From: Aeriscardovia sp.
GTDB taxonomy: Bacteria; Actinomycetota; Actinomycetes; Actinomycetales; Bifidobacteriaceae
NCBI GenBank assembly: GCA_017538865.1
Contig: JAFYIA010000059.1
Span: forward strand, 1-29,641
Reading direction: 5' to 3'
Length of the DNA: 29,641 bases
The notes under the pieces were generated by a model that made no database searches, was not told the origin of the DNA, and was given only the letters and a program-made list of their open reading frames with translations. The translations under genes were made by a program, and so were the position numbers. Below, piece after piece: positions 15,841 to 23,449 of this stretch (positions are counted from its first letter, which is position 1; every line of letters starts with the position of its first letter).

Positions 15841-15870
15841 AAACGGGGGCGCGCTGCGCCCTTTCCGTTT
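15841..15870 (-). promoter_or_regulatory. Hairpin in the carD leader with a likely promoter just upstream
   Basis: On the minus strand AAACGG-AAA-GGGCGC-AGC-GCGCCC-CCGTTT folds into twelve pairs with a three-A bulge. It ends 21 bases before the carD start. An AT-rich stretch directly upstream contains TAATAT (15880-15875 region) with TTCAAA about 15 bases before it, a weak promoter match. If used, the mRNA would begin at the base of this hairpin. Confidence 0.45.
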
Positions 15871-15970
15871 AAATATTAACAAAATCTACAACTTTTGAAT
15901 TTTAATGAATTTTTTAGCTTTTTCGGCCCACAATCGGAATTTAAAAGGCGATTCGGAGAGAGGGGGAAGG

Positions 15971-16693
15971 GTGCAGGGATCCGAAAAGGGCCCCTCGAAG
16001 CGCAGGGCGCTGGTTGTCGAGAGCGATCTGAAAGTCCGCGGCGCCATGGCTGAGAGGCTGGGCAGGTGGAAGGGATGGGAGGTGCTCGCAGAAGAAGGGG
16101 GCCGCAGCGCCCTTGAAGCCTTCCCAAAGTTCAGGCCTGACCTCGTGATAGTCGACGGAGAGCTTTGCGACGCGGATGGTAGGGAGGTCTTAAAATCCAT
16201 CCTCTCCAGCTCCGACCCCCTGGCACTCCTGCTCTCCTCCAAAGGGGAAGAGGCCGACATGGTTATAGGCCTGGGGATCGGGGCGGACGCCTACCTTGCA
16301 AAGCCGGCATCGGCCAGGCAGGTGGAGGCTGTGTGCAAGGCGCTGGTCAGGCGCATGGAAAAGACTTTGGCCGGAAGGGCGCCCTGGCCCCTGCTCGCAG
16401 GGGGCATCGCTATAAGCCCCCAGAAGCGGGAGGCGAAGATCGGGGGAAGGGAGCTGAACCTGACGAAAACCGAATTCGACATCCTCCTCGCCCTGACCGA
16501 GGCGGGCGGGCAGGCCTTAGGGCGCAAGGAAATGGCCGAAAGAATCGGCAAAGAATCAGGTATGGCATCGGAACGCTTTATAGACACCCACATAAAGTCT
16601 TTGAGAAAAAAGCTGGGGCCGTCCGCCATAAGGACCGTCAGGGGAATAGGCTACGCCCTTGAAACAGAAAGAGGGAAGGAGGACGGGCGGTGA
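15971..16693 (+). CDS. OmpR/PhoB-family response regulator (orphan)
   Basis: The protein has 240 residues. The N-terminal receiver reads ALVVESDLKVR, PDLVIVDGELCDADG with the phospho-acceptor Asp, ALLLSSKGE, and AYLAKPAS with the conserved Lys. The C-terminal winged helix is typical: GGRELNLTKTEFDILLAL, then ERFIDTHIKSLRKKLG and IRTVRGIGYAL. The first acidic patch is E-S-D rather than D-D/E-D, so one magnesium ligand is replaced by Ser. I chose GTG at 15971 because GGGGGAAGG lies just before it. ATG at 15905 would add 22 residues from AT-rich sequence without a ribosome binding site. No histidine kinase is nearby. It is divergent from carD, and its stop overlaps the next gene by four bases. 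Confidence 0.88.
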   Translation: MQGSEKGPSKRRALVVESDLKVRGAMAERLGRWKGWEVLAEEGGRSALEAFPKFRPDLVIVDGELCDADGREVLKSILSSSDPLALLLSSKGEEADMVIGLGIGADAYLAKPASARQVEAVCKALVRRMEKTLAGRAPWPLLAGGIAISPQKREAKIGGRELNLTKTEFDILLALTEAGGQALGRKEMAERIGKESGMASERFIDTHIKSLRKKLGPSAIRTVRGIGYALETERGKEDGR

Positions 16694-17088
16694 AAGATCG
16701 CCACGATCGGGGGAGCGCTGGGGCTTTTGGAGGGGCCGTGCCCTACTACCGGACGAAAAACGGGAGGTTTGAGAGGCTGGCGAGCTTCCAAATGCGCAGG
16801 CTCTGGAGGAAGGACGAGAGGTTCGCGAGGATGGTGGAAGTGCAGATCCGGGAGTTTCCCCCGTCTTGCGCCCTTGAGACAGGGGAAGGGGTGTATTCCG
16901 CCCTCGAAGAGGGCGCGGGGACGGGGGGAAAAGACGTCATAATCCTTTACAGCAGGACTTTGGAAGAGAACTGCGGAGGAGGGGAATCTTTAAGCGACGC
17001 CATAGGCGAAGAGATGGTGGTCAGATTGGCCGAAATCTTCGGGGAGCGTCCGGAAGACATAGATCCTGATTTCGGGCTCGATTCTTAA
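16690..17088 (+). CDS. Zincin-like (PF06262-type metallopeptidase-family) protein lacking HExxH
   Basis: The protein has 132 residues. The layout matches the actinobacterial branch of the Zincin_1 family: basic start KDRHDRG (family DRHGRG), a YRTKNGRFERL segment, REFPPS in the first half (family EEVPP), KDVIILYSRTLEENC (family RIVIYRRPIE), and a closing helix IGEEMVVRLAEIFGERPEDIDPD. Where classical members have HExxHHFG, this one has no His pair, as I recall for other actinobacterial members, so peptidase activity is doubtful. It starts at GTG 16690, overlapping the regulator's TGA (GTGA). In mycobacteria a relative lies close to LCP and cell-envelope genes; here an LCP gene follows. Function unknown. 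Confidence 0.75.
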   Translation: MKDRHDRGSAGAFGGAVPYYRTKNGRFERLASFQMRRLWRKDERFARMVEVQIREFPPSCALETGEGVYSALEEGAGTGGKDVIILYSRTLEENCGGGESLSDAIGEEMVVRLAEIFGERPEDIDPDFGLDS

Positions 17089-17113
17089 AGTCCGGATCAT
17101 GTATTTTCCCTAC

Positions 17114-17119
17114 TATAAA
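17114..17119 (+). promoter_or_regulatory. Possible -10 box for the LCP gene
   Basis: TATAAA lies within an AT-rich 82-base gap after the zincin-like gene, 51 bases before the next start codon. No -35 match is visible 16-18 bases upstream. Confidence 0.35.
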
Positions 17120-17170
17120 ATTTAGATTTGAATTCTTGCGGCCCTCCGGGCGGCCCGAAGAAAGGATGCA

Positions 17171-18355
17171 ATGACGCCAGATTTCCCGGACGATGACAGG
17201 TTCACAGAACCTCCCAGCTTCGCGCCTTCTTCCGGAAGCCAGTCCGGCCGCCCCCGCAGGCGGCCTTTGGAGAGCTCCCAAAACCCCTACCTCCACGGGG
17301 CCCCGCTCCAGGCGCCCAGGATAGCTTCAAGCGGCAAGCGGCGCAGGCAGAAAGGGCGCTTGCCCAAGGGCAGCAGCCATGTAAGCCCCACCAGCCGCCT
17401 TCCCAGAAAACGCCACCACGTACTCCTGACCATCTGCACAATCCTGGTCTCGATCATATTCCTGCTCGTGGGGGCGGCTGGGGGGCTGTACCTGTGGATA
17501 GACCACCAGATCCAGCACTACCAGGCCTTGACCACCATGCCGAAAAACAGCATAGAGGAGAGTTGGCTGATAACCGGGGTGGACCAGAGGGACGGGGCCG
17601 CCGGCACGGGCGCCGCGGGATCGGTGCCCGGCTTCAGGACCGACACCATAATGCTCCTCATAAAGCCGAAGGACGGAAAAGACGCCCTGATCTCCATCCC
17701 CAGAGACACCCTGGTCTACGAAGACGGGTACTACATGAAGATCAACGCCATAGCCGAGGACTACGGCTGGCCGGCCCTGGCGGCCAAAGTGGAGCAGCTC
17801 ACGGGGGTAAAGATAGACCATGCGGTCCGCGCTAACTTCAATACCATAGAGGACGTGGTCAACGCCATGGGAGGGGTCTACGTCTGCTTCGACAGGACCG
17901 TGGACGACCCCTACTCGGGCTTCAAGTGGAAGGCCGGGTGCGGCGTCATGGACGGGGAGACCGCGCTGGCCTTCGCCAGGGAGAGGCATTCGGATCCCTT
18001 GGGGGACATCGGGCGCGAGCAGCAGCAGAGGATCCTCATAAAGGCCATGTTCAACGCAGCCCTCAAGCCCAGCTTCTACATGAACCTGAGGAAGGTTGCC
18101 AAAGTGGTGAAAATCGGCCTTGAGAACGTGAAGATAGACGATACCTCGCACGCGAACACCCTGATCGAGATGGCCGAGGTCTTCTACCAGGCCACCCACC
18201 ACGGCATCACCGGAATCCCGTACATCTCCGATCTCGGGTACGAAGTGCCGGGGGTGGGGGACTGCATCCTCTGGAACTCTGCGGAGACCAAGCAGATGTT
18301 CCAAAATATAATAAACGGGAAACTCCCGGCGGGCACCGTGGGCGGAATACAATGA
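17171..18355 (+). CDS. LytR-CpsA-Psr (LCP) family cell-wall glycopolymer ligase
   Basis: The protein has 394 residues. A cytoplasmic N-terminal tail of about 83 residues, rich in Pro, Ser and Arg, precedes one membrane helix (84-110), so the LCP domain lies outside the membrane. Domain motifs are SWLITGVDQR, GFRTDTIMLL near 155, ISIPRDT near 175, KINAIAEDYGW near 190, HAVRANFNTIEDVVNAMGGV near 217, and FARERHSDPLGDIGREQQQ near 268. The Arg and Asp residues of these blocks bind the polyprenyl pyrophosphate. LCP enzymes transfer glycopolymers from lipid carriers to peptidoglycan (or arabinogalactan in mycobacteria); the polymer here is unknown. AAAGGA precedes the ATG. DUF805 follows after 36 bases. 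Confidence 0.94.
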   Translation: MTPDFPDDDRFTEPPSFAPSSGSQSGRPRRRPLESSQNPYLHGAPLQAPRIASSGKRRRQKGRLPKGSSHVSPTSRLPRKRHHVLLTICTILVSIIFLLVGAAGGLYLWIDHQIQHYQALTTMPKNSIEESWLITGVDQRDGAAGTGAAGSVPGFRTDTIMLLIKPKDGKDALISIPRDTLVYEDGYYMKINAIAEDYGWPALAAKVEQLTGVKIDHAVRANFNTIEDVVNAMGGVYVCFDRTVDDPYSGFKWKAGCGVMDGETALAFARERHSDPLGDIGREQQQRILIKAMFNAALKPSFYMNLRKVAKVVKIGLENVKIDDTSHANTLIEMAEVFYQATHHGITGIPYISDLGYEVPGVGDCILWNSAETKQMFQNIINGKLPAGTVGGIQ

Positions 18356-18391
18356 CGCGCTGCAAGTTAAAAGAAAAAGGGGAAAAGGAAA

Positions 18392-18775
18392 GTGGACAAG
18401 TACGATCCGCTGCCTGACTGCACTTTCGGCCAGGCCATAGCGAGGTTCTTCAAAAAGTACGTCCAGTTCAAGGGGGCGGCCTCCAGGAGCGAGTACTGGT
18501 GGGCCTTCCTGTTCTGCTTTGTGATCGGGATAATCCTGGGCCTCCTGGCAGACGCCAGCCACGTCCTAAAGATCCTGGTACTACTATGGGACCTGGCGGT
18601 ATTCCTTCCGGAGCTTGCGGTCACCTGCAGGCGGCTGCACGACGGGGGATTTTCGGGAAAGCTGACCTGGCTTATGTGCATCCCCCTCCTGGGGCAGATA
18701 GCCCTCTGGGTCATGTGCGCCCTTCCCACGAGGGATGACCGCTGGAAGGAACAGTGGTTCGCGCCGAACGCATAA
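18392..18775 (+). CDS. DUF805 membrane protein
   Basis: The protein has 127 residues. It shows the DUF805 pattern: a soluble start, then FKGAASRSEYWWAFLFCFVIG, a second hydrophobic stretch (VLKILVLLWDLAVFLPELAVTCRRLHDGG) with the family's RRLHD motif, and a third helix before a short polar tail. It is a small inner-membrane protein of unknown function. It starts at GTG with GGAAA close upstream. The next gene starts 16 bases downstream. Confidence 0.88.
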   Translation: MDKYDPLPDCTFGQAIARFFKKYVQFKGAASRSEYWWAFLFCFVIGIILGLLADASHVLKILVLLWDLAVFLPELAVTCRRLHDGGFSGKLTWLMCIPLLGQIALWVMCALPTRDDRWKEQWFAPNA

Positions 18776-18791
18776 AAAGAAACGAGGAAAT

Positions 18792-19178
18792 ATGGCAACT
18801 AGGAAGATAATGCTCAAAAAGCTCGAAGACGGCACCGTCGAGGCTGTTTCGCAGAGCGGGGCCAGGCTGGTCTTGGGCCACGCAGAGGGCGTGTTCGATC
18901 CCGGCGAGATCGCCGAAATCGCCCTCGCAGGGTGCGCGATCTTGAGCTCCCGCAGGGTGACTGCGGGGGACGAAGTGAGGGCGGAAGTGTCCGGGGAGTA
19001 CAACGAAGAGGCCAACCGCTTCGACTCTTTCGCCGAGACCCTCTTCGTCAAGGGCGACGAGGAGCCCGGAAAGCTCGAGCAGGCAGTTCAAGACGCCATC
19101 AGGGAAAACTGCACCATAGCCAGGACCTATGAGCGCGGCGCCAAGGTCAAGGTCAGCGTAGAGATAGAGAAAAAGTGA
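18792..19178 (+). CDS. OsmC-like (Ohr/OsmC superfamily) protein
   Basis: The protein has 128 residues. The middle segment EIAEIALAGCAILSSRRV, followed by VRAEVSGEYNEEANRFDSFAETLFVKGD and the closing helix with RENCTIARTYERGAKVKVSVEI, fits the OsmC fold. Its two Cys residues (in LAGC and ENCTI) are at the places of the peroxidatic pair, so thiol-dependent hydroperoxide reduction is possible. The family's usual N-terminal loop is shorter. ATG at 18792 has GAGGAAA upstream; a longer frame from 18735 runs inside the DUF805 gene and is rejected. The stop overlaps the next gene's GTG by four bases. Confidence 0.75.
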   Translation: MATRKIMLKKLEDGTVEAVSQSGARLVLGHAEGVFDPGEIAEIALAGCAILSSRRVTAGDEVRAEVSGEYNEEANRFDSFAETLFVKGDEEPGKLEQAVQDAIRENCTIARTYERGAKVKVSVEIEKK

Positions 19179-19453
19179 GCCTGGCCCCCCTGTTCAACCC
19201 CAAAAAGAGGAAGCCCGATCCGAAACCCGCGAGGGTGAACCTCAGGATCGTCATAGGGATAGGTCTGATCGCGTGGGGGATAGCTTTCCTCTACATAGCG
19301 ATCGTGGAAATGTGGATAAAGCAGGCCCTGCCCGTCTATCCCCTTCTTATAACTTGCTTCGGCCTGGTAATAGGGGTGCTCCTGATGCTTTGGGAGTTCA
19401 TCTACCGCGACAAGTACTACGGCAAGCCAGAGGGCAAGCGCAGGAAGCGCTGA
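19175..19453 (+). CDS. Small membrane protein with two helices (DUF2530-like)
   Basis: The protein has 92 residues: a basic start (PKKRKPDPKPARVN), two hydrophobic segments (about 24-47 and 52-75), then a charged tail ending KRRKR. The two-helix layout resembles actinobacterial DUF2530 proteins, but I am unsure of the family. GTG at 19175 overlaps the OsmC-like stop (GTGA), so it is probably coupled. Its TGA abuts the stop codon of the convergent gpmA gene with no base between. Confidence 0.65.
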   Translation: MSLAPLFNPKKRKPDPKPARVNLRIVIGIGLIAWGIAFLYIAIVEMWIKQALPVYPLLITCFGLVIGVLLMLWEFIYRDKYYGKPEGKRRKR

Positions 19454-20131
19454 CTAAAGCTCCAAGTGCTTTTCCGAAACCACCTCGAGATCCCGGTCCA
19501 GCTCGAAAAGCATGGGCTTGGCCGTAGGGAGGTTCAGTTTTTGCACCTCTTCCGGGCTCAGGTGGTTGAGCTTTTTGATGAGGGCCCTGAGGGAGTTGCC
19601 GTGGGCGCAGACCATGACGAGCTTTTCTTTTACAAGCTCCGGGACGATTTCCCCGTACCAATAGGGCTCGAGGCGGTCGAGCACGTCCTTTAAGGACTCG
19701 GTCCTGGGGACGAAGCTGTATTTGGGATCGCCCTCCTGGTCGAATTGGCTGCCGGGCTCTATCGGGTCGGGGGGAGTGGCGTAAGACCTTCTCCAGAGCA
19801 TGAACTGCTCGTCTCCGACCTCCTTCCTCACTTCCTCCTTGTTCCTGCCCTGCAGGGATCCGTAGTGCCTCTCGTTCAGCCTCCAGGACCTCTTGACGTC
19901 TATCCATCCCCTGCCCTCGGCTTCAAGGCAGTAGAAGGCCGTGGCTATGGAGCGCTGGAGGTAGGAAGTGAAGAGAAAGTCGGGGTAGAGGGAATTGGCC
20001 TTGAGGATTTCTCCGGCCTTTTTCGCTTCCGCGACCCCGTTTTCGCTCAGGGGCACGTCTACCCAGCCCGTGAACCTGTTTTCCAAATTCCACTGGCTCT
20101 CGCCATGCCTCAAAAGAATTAGCTTGTACAT
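19454..20131 (-). CDS. gpmA: 2,3-bisphosphoglycerate-dependent phosphoglycerate mutase
   Basis: The 225-residue glycolytic enzyme interconverts 3- and 2-phosphoglycerate. The N-terminus reads MYKLILLRHGESQWN, with the phospho-accepting His of RHG at residue 9, then RFTGWVDVPLSENG, RHYGSLQGRNKEEV, RRSYATPPD and CAHGNSLRALIKKLNHLS with the second catalytic His. It is somewhat shorter than the 245-250 of most members. ATG at 20131 is fixed by homology; a much longer frame running back into menA in another phase is spurious. AGGAGG stands only one base before the ATG, an unusually tight ribosome binding site. It is the third gene of lysS-menA-gpmA. Confidence 0.96.
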   Translation of the reverse strand: MYKLILLRHGESQWNLENRFTGWVDVPLSENGVAEAKKAGEILKANSLYPDFLFTSYLQRSIATAFYCLEAEGRGWIDVKRSWRLNERHYGSLQGRNKEEVRKEVGDEQFMLWRRSYATPPDPIEPGSQFDQEGDPKYSFVPRTESLKDVLDRLEPYWYGEIVPELVKEKLVMVCAHGNSLRALIKKLNHLSPEEVQKLNLPTAKPMLFELDRDLEVVSEKHLEL

Positions 20132-20151
20132 GCCTCCTATTTTATTTCCTT

Positions 20152-21057
20152 TCAGGCGAGGGCCAGGGCCAGGAAGGCGCATATGAGCAGGAACCTGGAA
20201 GAAAGGATCTTCATGGCCACCTTCCAGTTTTTTTCGGCCACTGCCCGGCAGGAAAAGAAAATCAGGGCTAAGTCGCACGCGGCGTAGGGGAGCGCCAGTA
20301 TGGGCAGCCGGTAGTAGCCCAGAAGGAAGGAGAAAGAGAGAGCCGAAAAGAAGAGGAAGATCGGTATGAAGAAGGCGTAGCTTCGCCCAAGCCATACGGC
20401 CAGGGTTATCTTCCCATGCTCCTTGTCGCCCTTTCGGTCCCTGAAATTGTTCACGGCCAGGACGGACGCGCTGGCCAGTCCGAAGGATATGGAGAGCACC
20501 GCGAAGGGGGCCGCATCGAATGGGAGGCGGGAACTTTGGGCAATGAGGAAGCCTGTGCCCATGGTGTCTACAAATCCGAAAAAGATGAGCACGCTCAGCT
20601 CGCCCAAGGCCATGTAGCCGTAAGGCCTCCTTCCCCCCACGTAGAACCAGCCGGCCAAAATGCACCCCAACCCCACAAGGAGGAACCAGAAGTCGCCCGC
20701 CACGGCGCAGGCGGCCGCTCCGGACGCCGCGCAAAGTCCCGCGCAAACGGCGCAGGCGGCCTTCAGCTCCTCGGGGGTGGCAAGGCCCGAGGCTAAGAGG
20801 CGTCTCTGTCCCCGATCCGGCCCCTCGGGGAGATCCCTTCCCTGGTCCGCCCCCCGCATTCCGTCGGAGTAGTCGTTGGCGAAGTTTGCAAACAGCTGGA
20901 TGAAAAGGGCTGTGAGGAGGCACAGGGCGGCTTCCAGGATGGACCTTGGGCGCAGGGATCCCAAATTGAGCCCCAGATCCAGCAGGAAGGCGCCTATCGG
21001 GGGGCAGAGGCCCGCCGGAAGCGTCCGGAGCCTGGCGCCCAAGATCCACCGGCGCAT
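20152..21057 (-). CDS. menA: UbiA-family prenyltransferase, MenA-like (1,4-dihydroxy-2-naphthoate prenyltransferase)
   Basis: The membrane protein has 301 residues and about eight helices. The two Asp-rich motifs of the UbiA superfamily are present: ANFANDYSDGMRGAD near residue 58, and VNNFRDRKGDKEHGKITLAVWLG near 195. The latter is the MenA form of the second motif (NNxRDxxxDxxxGKxTLA). MenA joins a polyprenyl chain to dihydroxynaphthoate in menaquinone synthesis. No other men gene is in the window, so a different aromatic acceptor cannot be excluded. The ATG is two bases after the lysS stop, and gpmA follows after 20 bases. Confidence 0.9.
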   Translation of the reverse strand: MRRWILGARLRTLPAGLCPPIGAFLLDLGLNLGSLRPRSILEAALCLLTALFIQLFANFANDYSDGMRGADQGRDLPEGPDRGQRRLLASGLATPEELKAACAVCAGLCAASGAAACAVAGDFWFLLVGLGCILAGWFYVGGRRPYGYMALGELSVLIFFGFVDTMGTGFLIAQSSRLPFDAAPFAVLSISFGLASASVLAVNNFRDRKGDKEHGKITLAVWLGRSYAFFIPIFLFFSALSFSFLLGYYRLPILALPYAACDLALIFFSCRAVAEKNWKVAMKILSSRFLLICAFLALALA

Positions 21058-21059
21058 TT

Positions 21060-22700
21060 TTACAAGGGCTTCACCAAGGGGAAGGTTATGGTGTCCCGAA
21101 TTGTCAGCCCCGTCAAGGCTATTAGGAGCCTGTCTACCCCCATCCCCATGCCGCCGGCAGGCGGCATCCCATAGCTCATGGCTTCCAGAAAGTCCTCGTC
21201 GACGAGCATCGACTCTTCATCCCCGCGGCTGGCCTGCCTGGCCTGCTCGACTAGCCTCTTCCTCTGCACTACAGGGTCGTTCAGCTCGGAGTAGGCCGTG
21301 GCCAGTTCGAACCCGCGCACATAGAGGTCCCACTTTTCCGTGACCCCGGGCCGAGAGGGGGAGGACTTGGTCAGGGGGGAAGTGTCGGTGGGGAAGTTGG
21401 CCACGAAAGTGGGCCTCCAGAGCGTGGAGGGGTCTTCGGTGTAGAAGTGCTCCCAAAGCTGCTCTACAAGCTTTCCGTGGTTGGTTACGGCCTCTTTCTC
21501 CAGGCCCAGGCCTTCTGCGATCTCGGAAAGGCGCCTTTCGGGCGTTTCGGGGGTTATCTCCTCGCCGAGCTTTTCCGAGAGGGAGGAGTAGAGGTCCATC
21601 CACTCCCATTCCCCTCCAAAGTCGTACTCTTCCCCGCCCTTGAGGGTCACTTTCTCCGATCCGAAAACGTCTTTCGCGGCGCTCTTTACGAGATGCTCCG
21701 TTAGCTCTGCCATAGTCTTGTAGGTTCCGAAGGCCTGGTAGGCTTCCAGGGCCGTGAACTCCGGGGCGTGGGTGGCGTCTATCCCTTCGTTCCTGAAGTT
21801 CCGGTTTATTTCAAACACCTTTTCCACCCCGCCCACAAGGAGCCTTTTCAGGAAGAGCTCGGGGGCGATCCTGAGGTAGAGGTCCATATCCATGGCGTTC
21901 ATGTGGGTGACGAAGGGCTTTGCAGCAGCCCCGCCGTGAATGGTCTGCAAAAGGGGGGTCTCCGCCTCTATATACCCCTTCTCGGCAAACCTGGCCCTCA
22001 GGGAGGAGACGGTTTTAGCCCTGACCTCGAAGGTGTTTTTTTGCTCGCGGCTCACTATCAGCGCCACATAGGGCCTGCGGGTCCTCTGCTCTTCGGAGAG
22101 CTCCTTGTGGAGGACGGGCAGCGGCCGCAGGGCCTTGGAGGCCATCCGCCACTCTTTGGCCATGATGCTCAGCTCCCCCGTGTTGGAGTTCACAATCTCG
22201 CCCTCCGCGAAGATGAAGTCTCCGATATCCGCCATCTGCTTGAAAGAGGCCAGGCTTTCAGGCCCCACTTCTTTTTTGGAGATCATGATCTGGATGGAAT
22301 TGAACTCCCCGTCCTGCAGCTCTACAAAGCAGAGCCCTCCGGAGTTCCTTATAAAGACGGCCCTTCCAGCCACTCCGGCTTTCACCCCGCTTTTGCCCCC
22401 CCTTTCCATCTTCCCGGCCCATCTTTCCCGGACCTCCGTTATGGAGGCGGTGATGGGGAGCTCCACCGGGTAGGGGTTCACGCCCGAATCCAGCATCTCA
22501 TCCCTCTTGGCGATGCGCACGAGCGTCTGTTCGGGGAAGGAGGCCGGGCCGAAGTTTTCAAGGCCCCGGGCGGAGGCTTCCTCCACTCCGGACCCTTCCT
22601 CCACCCAGCGGGCCACCGCCTCTTCCTCCTCCATCAGGGTCTCCGCCCGCTTTAAGGGCAAAGCCTGCGAATTTGCATTTTCTTTGTTTTCTTCTGACAT
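21060..22700 (-). CDS. lysS: Lysyl-tRNA synthetase, class II
   Basis: The 546-residue enzyme charges tRNA-Lys. An N-terminal extension of about 50 residues is rich in Glu, then comes the OB-fold anticodon-binding domain (GVKAGVAGRAVFIRNSGGLCFVELQD). The class II catalytic core follows: motif 1 around KGYIEAETPLLQTIHGGAAAKPF, motif 2 VFEINRNFRNEGIDATHAPEFTALEAYQAF, and motif 3 GMGMGVDRLLIALTGL. ATG at 22700 (MSEENKENA) is chosen: upstream codons in the open frame are GC-rich and uncharacteristic, and a -10 box (TATACT) lies only seven bases before this ATG without any ribosome binding site, so the transcript may be leaderless. menA follows after two bases. Confidence 0.95.
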   Translation of the reverse strand: MSEENKENANSQALPLKRAETLMEEEEAVARWVEEGSGVEEASARGLENFGPASFPEQTLVRIAKRDEMLDSGVNPYPVELPITASITEVRERWAGKMERGGKSGVKAGVAGRAVFIRNSGGLCFVELQDGEFNSIQIMISKKEVGPESLASFKQMADIGDFIFAEGEIVNSNTGELSIMAKEWRMASKALRPLPVLHKELSEEQRTRRPYVALIVSREQKNTFEVRAKTVSSLRARFAEKGYIEAETPLLQTIHGGAAAKPFVTHMNAMDMDLYLRIAPELFLKRLLVGGVEKVFEINRNFRNEGIDATHAPEFTALEAYQAFGTYKTMAELTEHLVKSAAKDVFGSEKVTLKGGEEYDFGGEWEWMDLYSSLSEKLGEEITPETPERRLSEIAEGLGLEKEAVTNHGKLVEQLWEHFYTEDPSTLWRPTFVANFPTDTSPLTKSSPSRPGVTEKWDLYVRGFELATAYSELNDPVVQRKRLVEQARQASRGDEESMLVDEDFLEAMSYGMPPAGGMGMGVDRLLIALTGLTIRDTITFPLVKPL

Positions 22701-22707
22701 ACAATAC

Positions 22708-22713
22708 AGTATA
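22708..22713 (-). promoter_or_regulatory. -10 box for a probably leaderless lysS transcript
   Basis: On the minus strand TATACT is followed by GTATTGT and then the lysS ATG. The start site would fall at the ATG. There is no -35 match and no Shine-Dalgarno sequence. The divergent gene pgsA has its own AT-rich TAAAAT box at 22770-22775. Confidence 0.5.
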
Positions 22714-22807
22714 AAAACCAGCTGCTCTGGGCCCCCGGGTCCTGCGGGATGCGGAGTGGAAGAGGCTGTAAAATATCTGTGACAAAGACGTTTCAGAAAG
22801 CAGGGCG

Positions 22808-23449
22808 ATGGAAAAAATCCTTTCATCCCAGGATCGCTACAAGCGCATAAGGAAAGAGACCATGACGCCGGCCAACATAGTCACTTATGTGCGCATCCTG
22901 ATGGTGGTGGCCATTATCGTCCTGCTCTCGCTGGGAGGCCCTGCAAAGAGCGACGTTGAAAGATGGGTGGCTGCGGCGCTCTTCGTGATCGCCGCCTGCA
23001 CGGACAAGCTTGACGGGTACCTGGCCCGGAGCCGAAATGAGGTCACGACCTTGGGAAAGCTCCTCGACCCCGTGGCCGACAAGCTCCTCATCTGTTCGTG
23101 CCTGATAGTCTTGTCCTGCTTTGGGACCGTGTGGTGGTGGGTAACGATCCTCTTCCTCATCCGGGAGGCATGGATTACCGCCCTAAGGATCTACGCCAAA
23201 AGGAAGCACGGGATTGTGGCTGCGGCGGACTTTCTGGGAAAGCTCAAGACGGTTTTTGAGTGCGTGGCCGTGGGGATGATGCTCTTCCCCCTCTGGGTCC
23301 TGCGCGGCATGCCCTACGTCCTGGCCATTTCCTACTACTACCTCATGCTGATCGTTTTGGGCATGGCCCTGGTCTTGTGCTTCGCTTCCGGAACCAGCTA
23401 CACGGTCTCCATTTTCTCCCAGATGAAAAAGGCCGGCCGTGCAAAGTGA
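22808..23449 (+). CDS. pgsA: CDP-alcohol phosphatidyltransferase (PgsA-type phosphatidylglycerophosphate synthase)
   Basis: The membrane enzyme has 213 residues. The CDP-alcohol phosphotransferase signature is complete: DKLDGYLARSRNEVTTLGKLLDPVADK near residue 66 contains D-G-x2-A-R-x8-G-x3-D-x3-D. About five to six hydrophobic helices follow the soluble start. The enzyme makes phosphatidylglycerophosphate from CDP-diacylglycerol and glycerol 3-phosphate. Related actinobacterial paralogues make other lipids, so the symbol rests on the neighbourhood (pgsA-cinA-clgR-recA is a standard actinobacterial order). CAGGGCG precedes the ATG. It overlaps cinA by 11 bases. Confidence 0.93.
   Translation: MEKILSSQDRYKRIRKETMTPANIVTYVRILMVVAIIVLLSLGGPAKSDVERWVAAALFVIAACTDKLDGYLARSRNEVTTLGKLLDPVADKLLICSCLIVLSCFGTVWWWVTILFLIREAWITALRIYAKRKHGIVAAADFLGKLKTVFECVAVGMMLFPLWVLRGMPYVLAISYYYLMLIVLGMALVLCFASGTSYTVSIFSQMKKAGRAK

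Noticed and set aside
19454..21049. 531-residue open frame joining gpmA to sequence under menA
   Set aside because: Only the last 225 residues resemble a protein (GpmA). The upstream part is menA read in the wrong phase.
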